Below, piece by piece: positions 61,678 to 64,000 of a stretch of 64,000 bases of DNA (positions within the stretch are counted from its first letter, which is position 1; each line of letters starts with the position of its first letter). Below the pieces are notes generated by a model. That model was given only the letters and a program-made list of their open reading frames with translations, was not told the origin of the DNA and made no database searches. Source of the stretch: Alteribacillus bidgolensis (GTDB taxonomy: Bacteria; Bacillota; Bacilli; Bacillales; Marinococcaceae). The translations under genes and the position numbers were made by a program. Location: positions 4,027,272-4,091,271 of the forward strand of contig NZ_KZ614149.1 of the NCBI RefSeq assembly GCF_002886255.1, in the 5' to 3' direction.

Positions 61678-61692
61678 GTCGACTATAGACTA
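61678..61692. promoter_or_regulatory. Operator 1 of the malonate regulator (madLM side)
   Basis: GTCGACTATAGACTA. It shares the GTCGACT..GACTA pattern with operators at 61787-61801 (reverse) and 62512-62526, all three in promoter regions of the malonate genes. Confidence 0.6.
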
Positions 61693-61756
61693 TGTTTTTT
61701 ATAATAGAGAGTAAGTAAACAGAATGCAACCACTATTTAAAATTTTCTAAAAATAA

Positions 61757-61785
61757 TTGAATAGTAACAAGTTTTAAGATATAAT
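61757..61785 (+). promoter_or_regulatory. Sigma-A promoter of the malonate regulator gene
   Basis: TTGAAT (61757-61762), 17 bases, TATAAT (61780-61785). The operator at 61787-61801 follows immediately. Confidence 0.65.
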
Positions 61786-61786
61786 G

Positions 61787-61801
61787 TAATCGACAGTCGA
61801 C
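61787..61801. promoter_or_regulatory. Operator 2 of the malonate regulator (own gene)
   Basis: TAATCGACAGTCGAC, the inverse of GTCGACTGTCGATTA. It sits over the expected transcription start of the regulator gene, which suggests autorepression. Confidence 0.6.
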
Positions 61802-61816
61802 AGGAGAGTGAAACAT

Positions 61817-62470
61817 ATGTCTAGTATTGATTTGTCTAATAACGCATTATCAAACAAAATAGCAGATCATATATCGAAGCAGATCATATCCGGAGACCTT
61901 AAAGCTGGAGAGAAAATAGTAGAAAATTTTTATGCAGAAGAATATGGCACAAGTAGAGCACCGGTAAGGGAAGCTATATTTTTATTAACTATTGAAGGGC
62001 TTGTGGAAAGAATTCCAAGAAAAGGAGCTGTCGTAAGAGGATATACGGAATCGGAGATTTATGACCTGTTAGAAATAAGAATTAACTTAGAATCTTTGGC
62101 AATGAAAAGAATTATCGAAAACGGTATAGACCAAAACGAACTTGCCGAGATGAAAAAAATTCTTACTCAGATGAAAAATATAAATGATAAAGAGCATTAC
62201 ACGCAATTAAATCATTCGTTTCATATGTGTTTGCTTAGGATGAGTGAAAGCGATATCATTAAAAATACTTATGCCCGTTTGGAACATCCGCTGCTTACGG
62301 TGCAAAACCTTTCGTTTTCTATGGAGGGAAATATTGAAAAATCCATTCAAGAACATGAAAAACTGATTGAATGGTTGGAAAAGAATAAGTTAGAAAAAGC
62401 AGCAAGTTTATTAAATACACACAATCAATATGTCATAGAAAGTATTAAAAAAAGGTTGTTAGAGAAGTAG
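61817..62470 (+). CDS. GntR-family (FCD) regulator of malonate utilisation
   Basis: A 217-residue FadR-type repressor. The HTH (EEYGTSRAPVREAIFLLTIEGLV) is followed by an FCD domain with HSFHMCLLRMSES and QEHEKLIEWLEKN metal/ligand residues. ATG 61817 follows GGAGAG by 8 bases; GTG 61808 is less likely. It is divergent from madLM and upstream of mdcH-mdcA, as MdcY-type regulators are in other bacteria. Three copies of one operator in the three promoter gaps support direct control, probably released by malonate or malonyl-CoA. Confidence 0.9.
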   Translation: MSSIDLSNNALSNKIADHISKQIISGDLKAGEKIVENFYAEEYGTSRAPVREAIFLLTIEGLVERIPRKGAVVRGYTESEIYDLLEIRINLESLAMKRIIENGIDQNELAEMKKILTQMKNINDKEHYTQLNHSFHMCLLRMSESDIIKNTYARLEHPLLTVQNLSFSMEGNIEKSIQEHEKLIEWLEKNKLEKAASLLNTHNQYVIESIKKRLLEK

Positions 62471-62511
62471 TAATGGGGACTGTAGCCCCCATTACATTAA
62501 ATAAATATTTG

Positions 62512-62526
62512 GTCGACTATCGACTA
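62512..62526. promoter_or_regulatory. Operator 3 of the malonate regulator (mdc side)
   Basis: GTCGACTATCGACTA, 35 bases upstream of the mdcH start. One base differs from operator 1. Confidence 0.6.
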
Positions 62527-62560
62527 AAATAACCATTATATTAAGGGAGGTGAGTGTTTT

Positions 62561-63487
62561 GTGAGTATTGCCTTTTTATGTCCAGGCCAGGGATCCCAGC
62601 AGCCTGGTATGCTTCATCAGCTACCTAATCATCCGCAGGTCCAAAAAACAATGAACGATGCGGAAGATCTTCTAAAAAAAGATGTGTTTTCGTTAGATAC
62701 TGAAAAAGAATTTCAGTCAACAGCAGCCGTTCAGATCTCGCTTTTTCTTTGGAGCATCGCAATGTATCGAGTGTTTCAAGCTGAAGGAGTCAAGCCCGAT
62801 ATGGCTGCAGGTCATTCTGTTGGTGCTTTCAGTGCAGCGGTTATTGCCGAATCGTTATCCTTTAAAGAAGCTTTAGAGCTTGTAAGAAACAGGGGGAAGT
62901 GGATGGAGGAGGCACATCCATCTGGCTATGGAATGGGTGTCGTTACAGGGCTTTCTTACAATCAAATAAAAAGGCTGTTGAAAAAGCAAGATCCCAACAA
63001 AACAGTTTATTTAGCTAACCTTAATGCCGATGATCAATTTACGATATCAGGCTCTGAAAAAGCACTGGACGACTTTTTGAAATCAGCTTCAAATGAGGGA
63101 GCAAGAAAAGCAGAACTGCTGGATGTTACGGTTCCATCTCATTGTAAGTTAATGAGGGCTGTGACAGAAAAAATGAGACAATATCTAAATGAAATATCTT
63201 TTCTTCCGCCAAAAATTCCTTATGCAGGCAATGCAAAAGCAAGAGCTTTTTTCGATGCAGAAAGTATAAAAGAGGACCTTGCTGAAAGTATATCCAAACC
63301 TGTTTACTGGAATGAAACTGTTCATCTCTATTATGAAAGAGGAGCGCGGCTGTTTGTTGAACTTTCTCCGCAAGCCGTTCTTTCTGACTTGGTAAATAAG
63401 ACATTTTCCGAGGCCCGCGCTATATCAGTAAGCAATGGTTTAGAAAACTGTCTTTTGCTAATGGAGAGATATAACTGGAAGTCATAA
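62561..63487 (+). CDS. mdcH: Malonate decarboxylase epsilon subunit (malonyl transferase)
   Basis: A 308-residue FabD-like acyltransferase that charges the acyl carrier subunit of malonate decarboxylase with malonyl groups from malonyl-CoA. Visible: CPGQGSQQPGM, the active-site serine in AAGHSVGAFSAA, and the catalytic histidine in TVPSHCKLM. GTG 62561 has AAGGGAGGTGA upstream. It leads the mdc operon, ahead of mdcA, so the cluster belongs to the soluble, biotin-free decarboxylase type. A fatty-acid FabD is the alternative but the neighbours argue against it. Confidence 0.9.
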   Translation: MSIAFLCPGQGSQQPGMLHQLPNHPQVQKTMNDAEDLLKKDVFSLDTEKEFQSTAAVQISLFLWSIAMYRVFQAEGVKPDMAAGHSVGAFSAAVIAESLSFKEALELVRNRGKWMEEAHPSGYGMGVVTGLSYNQIKRLLKKQDPNKTVYLANLNADDQFTISGSEKALDDFLKSASNEGARKAELLDVTVPSHCKLMRAVTEKMRQYLNEISFLPPKIPYAGNAKARAFFDAESIKEDLAESISKPVYWNETVHLYYERGARLFVELSPQAVLSDLVNKTFSEARAISVSNGLENCLLLMERYNWKS

Positions 63488-63518
63488 AGAGTAGAAACAT
63501 GAAAGGGGAGGTATATTT

Positions 63519-64000
63519 ATGAATCCTATACAGGTACAAAAAGAGAAAACTCGTTCTTGGACTACTAGAAGAGATGCAAAGCGTGAAAGAAAAGATGGGC
63601 TTTCAGGCATAACAGATGGAAAAGTAATTCCGACCGAAAACATTGTAGATGTGCTCGAAACCTTAATTAAACCGGGTGATAGGGTAGTGTTGGAGGGGGA
63701 CAATCAGAAGCAGGCGTCCTTTTTATCACAAGCTCTTTCTAGGGTTAATCCAGAAAAAATCAAACGTTTACACATGATAATGTCGAGTGTCTCGCGACCG
63801 GAGCATTTAGATCTTTTCGAGAAGAACATAGCAGAAAGGGTAGATTTTGCATTCTCTGGTCCGCAAAGCCTTCGTGTAGCTCAGATGCTGGAAGATGAAA
63901 AACTGATCATCGGCGGTATTCATACTTATATTGAACTCTACGGAAGATTGTTTATTGATCTCATTCCTAAAGTGGCACTTGTAGCAGCGGATAAAGCAGA
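63519..64000 (+). CDS. mdcA: Malonate decarboxylase alpha subunit (partial, runs off the window)
   Basis: The first 160 codons are present. MdcA is the acetyl-S-ACP:malonate ACP transferase subunit, a CoA-transferase relative. The N-terminus SWTTRRDAKRERKDG matches the basic MdcA start, then IKPGDRVVLEGDNQKQASFL and RLHMIMSSVSRPEHL follow. GAAAGGGGAGGTATATTT is its ribosome binding site. It lies 31 bases after mdcH and is presumably followed by further mdc genes beyond the right edge. Confidence 0.93.
   Translation, partial: MNPIQVQKEKTRSWTTRRDAKRERKDGLSGITDGKVIPTENIVDVLETLIKPGDRVVLEGDNQKQASFLSQALSRVNPEKIKRLHMIMSSVSRPEHLDLFEKNIAERVDFAFSGPQSLRVAQMLEDEKLIIGGIHTYIELYGRLFIDLIPKVALVAADKA

Overview
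The window looks like chromosomal DNA of a low-GC Gram-positive bacterium of the family Bacillaceae, possibly a halophilic or alkaliphilic relative of Bacillus. The reasons are strong AGGAGG-type ribosome binding sites, frequent TTG and GTG starts, a RocR/RocD/RocA/RocF arginine pathway, a GltC-like regulator, DUF4317, YkuK and YetF proteins, a SwrC-type RND pump, a CIRCE operator, a purine riboswitch and CcpA-type cre sites. I saw no rRNA, tRNA, CRISPR array, prophage or intact insertion sequence. Genus and species cannot be fixed from the sequence.

Left part (1-9.5 kb): an arginine/ornithine-to-glutamate catabolic block. It holds a catabolic glutamate dehydrogenase (cut by the left edge), a RocR-like sigma-54 activator, ornithine aminotransferase, P5C dehydrogenase, arginase and a coupled YjiH-type membrane protein. 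The same short palindrome occurs upstream of the dehydrogenase, the activator and rocDA. Sigma-54-type promoters precede rocDA (good) and the dehydrogenase (near-consensus). An isolated aminofutalosine-synthase-like radical SAM gene follows. From 9.6 to 18.4 kb come a frameshifted secreted acidic protein, a proline-type Na+ symporter with a 36-residue partner, aldehyde dehydrogenase with DUF779, a small membrane protein, a GNAT acetyltransferase, a decayed NERD gene flanked by inverted repeats, and an RlmCD-type rRNA methyltransferase.

Middle (18.5-43.4 kb): a GH15-like glycosidase in a segment bounded by near-identical 22-bp direct repeats, malate:quinone oxidoreductase, DUF4317, and a four-carbon sugar-acid (threonate/erythronate type) operon under a FadR/GntR repressor with two TGTATACA operators. 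Next is adenine deaminase behind a guanine-class riboswitch with a visible terminator and antiterminator. A compact ethanolamine operon (eutWVABCH, no microcompartment genes) follows; its sensor kinase carries an in-frame TGA. A SulP transporter and a universal stress protein close the section.

Right part (43.5-64 kb): htpG with a perfect CIRCE operator, HAD and UbiA genes, a cluster of dispersed repeats, anabolic gdhA near a GltC-like regulator, a YetF-like gene without a usable start, an RND efflux pump, and an acyl-CoA dehydrogenase/CoA-transferase/DUF3870 operon behind a long leader hairpin. Decayed subtilase and chemotaxis-receptor fragments and a DJ-1/PfpI protein come next. The window ends in a malonate utilisation locus (madLM, GntR regulator, mdcH, mdcA cut by the edge) whose three promoter regions share one operator motif.

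Overall the window is a chain of carbon and nitrogen scavenging modules (arginine, proline, threonate-type acids, adenine, ethanolamine, malonate), several with cis-regulatory logic readable from the DNA. It also contains hairpin-forming intergenic repeats and several recently broken genes. I did not find a clearly new defence or mobile system. The most distinctive points are the shared RocR-type operators, the CIRCE on htpG, the riboswitch on ade, the three-operator malonate regulon and the nonsense codon in eutW.
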